From: Hyphochytrium catenoides
Lineage: Eukaryota > Sar > Hyphochytriomycetes > Hyphochytriales > Hyphochytriaceae
Assembly (NCBI GenBank): GCA_900088475.1
Contig: FLMG01004237.1
Coordinates: 5,976 to 38,577, forward strand
DNA: 32,602 bases
Direction: 5' to 3'
In this document: in pieces, positions 31,277-32,602 of the stretch
How the letters are laid out: each line of letters opens with the position of its first letter
Numbering within the stretch: the first letter of the stretch is position 1
Translations under genes and position numbers: made by a program
Notes under the pieces: model-generated
What the model was told of the DNA's origin: nothing
Databases searched by the model: none
Seen by the model: only the letters and a program-made list of their open reading frames with translations

Positions 31277-32602
31277 ATGATCAAGAGACTCGCGCCCAGC
31301 GTCACCATCAGGTCAGAAATATGAGGACAGGCAGCTTTGACAGCGATCCTCCTAACGCCAAGCTCTAACTATCCTGTCATACTTTTGTCGTTCTTTCCTC
31401 GGGCAGTGACAACTCCTCAGAGGTGTTCTGCACCCGATTCTCCACAGATGGCAAGCTGCTGGCGGCTGGCTGCAATGATGGGACAGTGAAGGTAAGGCGC
31501 CAAGGCAATCTACAGCCAACACGGCATGAACAACTTCAGGAACTCCGTGCCAATGCTTAAAGGAGCTTTCTGTGCCTGGCTGTAGGTCTACAATGTGCAG
31601 ACTGGGAAGCTTTCGTACACGCTGCCAACGTCCAATGGCCTCGGAGTCGCACTGCCAGTGACAGGGCTGCGCTTCCGTCCCTTCGCCGCTAACTCAAAGA
31701 CAAAGAATGTACTTCTTGCAGTCAGTAAGTAGCTGGAAGAGCACGATCGGAGAGAGAGAGGAAAACGATTGAACTGACAGAAGAAGAATGAAGAGAGAAA
31801 ATGAGGCCATAAGATGAACGAGAGGGACGGAGTAGCTGGGATAGCTTCTGCTCGCCTTTCTTTCCCTTCTACTGGCACCATAGCTCACCCGTTTTGGCAT
31901 CAGATGCTGAGGGCGGAGTGCAACACTGGCACGTGACCTCCAGCAAGCAGCTGCATTCCATCCAGGAGCAAGACAACCAGGTCTATGCCGTGGACTATAA
32001 GCAGGACGGGACAGAGTTTGCGACAGCTGGGAAGGACTGTGCTGTGAGGATCTACGATGAGGCGACGAAGACGGTGAAGGTCCGAATGAAGGGCGGGTAA
32101 GCCAGTTCACCGTTCTCCCTTGCACTTTATACTCTCCCCCTCCTGCCCATCTAGACATCTTGCTCTCTCCTCTCTTAACACATTGTCCTATGTCTCACAC
32201 TCCTTTGTTGAACCCACGTCTTTGGTGAAGCATGGGCAGCCAAACCTCCGGGCACTCGAATCGCGTCTTCTCTCTCAAGTTTGTACCTCAGGATCCGCAC
32301 ATGCTCATCTCCGGCGGCTGGGATAACACTGTGCAGGTGAGGCACAGAATCAGGGCACTGCGGGGCCCGTCACCATCGGCCTGGTCCTCACCCTCAGCCT
32401 CTTGATCGCCATTTGTCTCTCCTAACTGTTGCACTTGGTTCTCTTCCTTCTGTTGCACTTGGTTCTCTTCCTTCTTCACCATCCGCTCTCACGTTTGCTT
32501 CTGTTGGAACCCCACAGTTCTGGGACACGCGCATTGGCTTGTCTGTGCGTTCAATATATGGTCCGCATATCTGCGGGGATTCGCTCGACATCTGCGGGAA
32601 CG
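31277..32602 (+). CDS. WD40 repeat protein, 5' part only (window edge)
   Basis: Exons are 31277-31311, 31407-31491, 31586-31724, 31904-32096, 32231-32336 and 32518 onward, all GT-AG with matching phases. The reading is still open at the window end, so the C-terminus is missing. Four WD repeats are visible: VFCTRFSTDGKLLAAGCNDG with TVKVYNVQTG; VTGLRFRPF with NAEGGVQHWHV; VYAVDYKQDGTEFATAG with CAVRIYDEATK; and GHSNRVFSLKFVPQDPHM with LISGGWDNTVQFWDTR. The last is followed by SVRSIYGPHICGDSLDI, a stretch I associate with a conserved protist and algal WD40 family that has no settled name. The start (ATG in GCCAACATGA) gives a short lead before the first repeat, as expected. The function is a scaffold beta-propeller; partners are unknown. 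Confidence 0.85.

Overview
This is a nuclear genomic window from a unicellular eukaryote. Most coding regions are split by canonical GT-AG introns of about 60 to 540 bases, intergenic DNA is long and rich in CT/GA simple repeats, and several proteins carry mitochondrial-type presequences. One predicted protein has a domain common in cilia proteins. The lineage cannot be fixed from this sequence. A flagellated protist, perhaps in the SAR/alveolate range, is a guess only. Two runs of N (12190-12254 and 27083-27085) show that this is scaffolded draft assembly.

Layout. Positions 1-5713 hold no convincing host gene, but 2377-3615 carries the decayed tail of a retrotransposon-like element. An SLC34-type Na+/phosphate cotransporter lies on the minus strand (5714-7519, probable start 7360). 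Next come a stretch open on both strands (7756-8055) and a roughly 505-bp foldback MITE with 25-bp terminal inverted repeats (8174-8679). Positions 8680-11484 look empty. From 11485 the window becomes gene-rich: an RquA-type methyltransferase (minus, interrupted by the N gap), a PPR protein (plus), a five-exon wax ester synthase/diacylglycerol acyltransferase (minus), an ASH/MSP-like domain protein (plus), a DNA-deoxyinosine glycosylase (minus), a TPR-prefoldin fusion (plus, eight exons), a mitochondrial calcium uniporter (plus, seven or eight exons), a TPR protein (minus, two exons), and the 5' part of a WD40 protein (plus, running off the window end).

How the genes fit together. Three of the nine host genes look nuclear-encoded and mitochondrial: RquA, the PPR protein and MCU. 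RquA converts ubiquinone to rhodoquinone, the carrier for reverse electron flow to fumarate under low oxygen. The organism may therefore alternate between aerobic and hypoxic respiration, and the WS/DGAT gene, which makes neutral lipid, could fit that lifestyle (inference). There are no operons. Neighbouring genes are mostly convergent or divergent, and the tightest pair (ASH-like protein and glycosylase) converge with 18 bases between their stop codons.

Most noteworthy: rquA in a eukaryote; an apparently fused TPR co-chaperone and prefoldin subunit 1; a eukaryotic family-6-like DNA-deoxyinosine glycosylase; a frame problem in MCU that a 13-nt GT-AG segment would exactly repair; a poison-exon-like splice site inside the TPR-prefoldin gene; and a well-delimited MITE.
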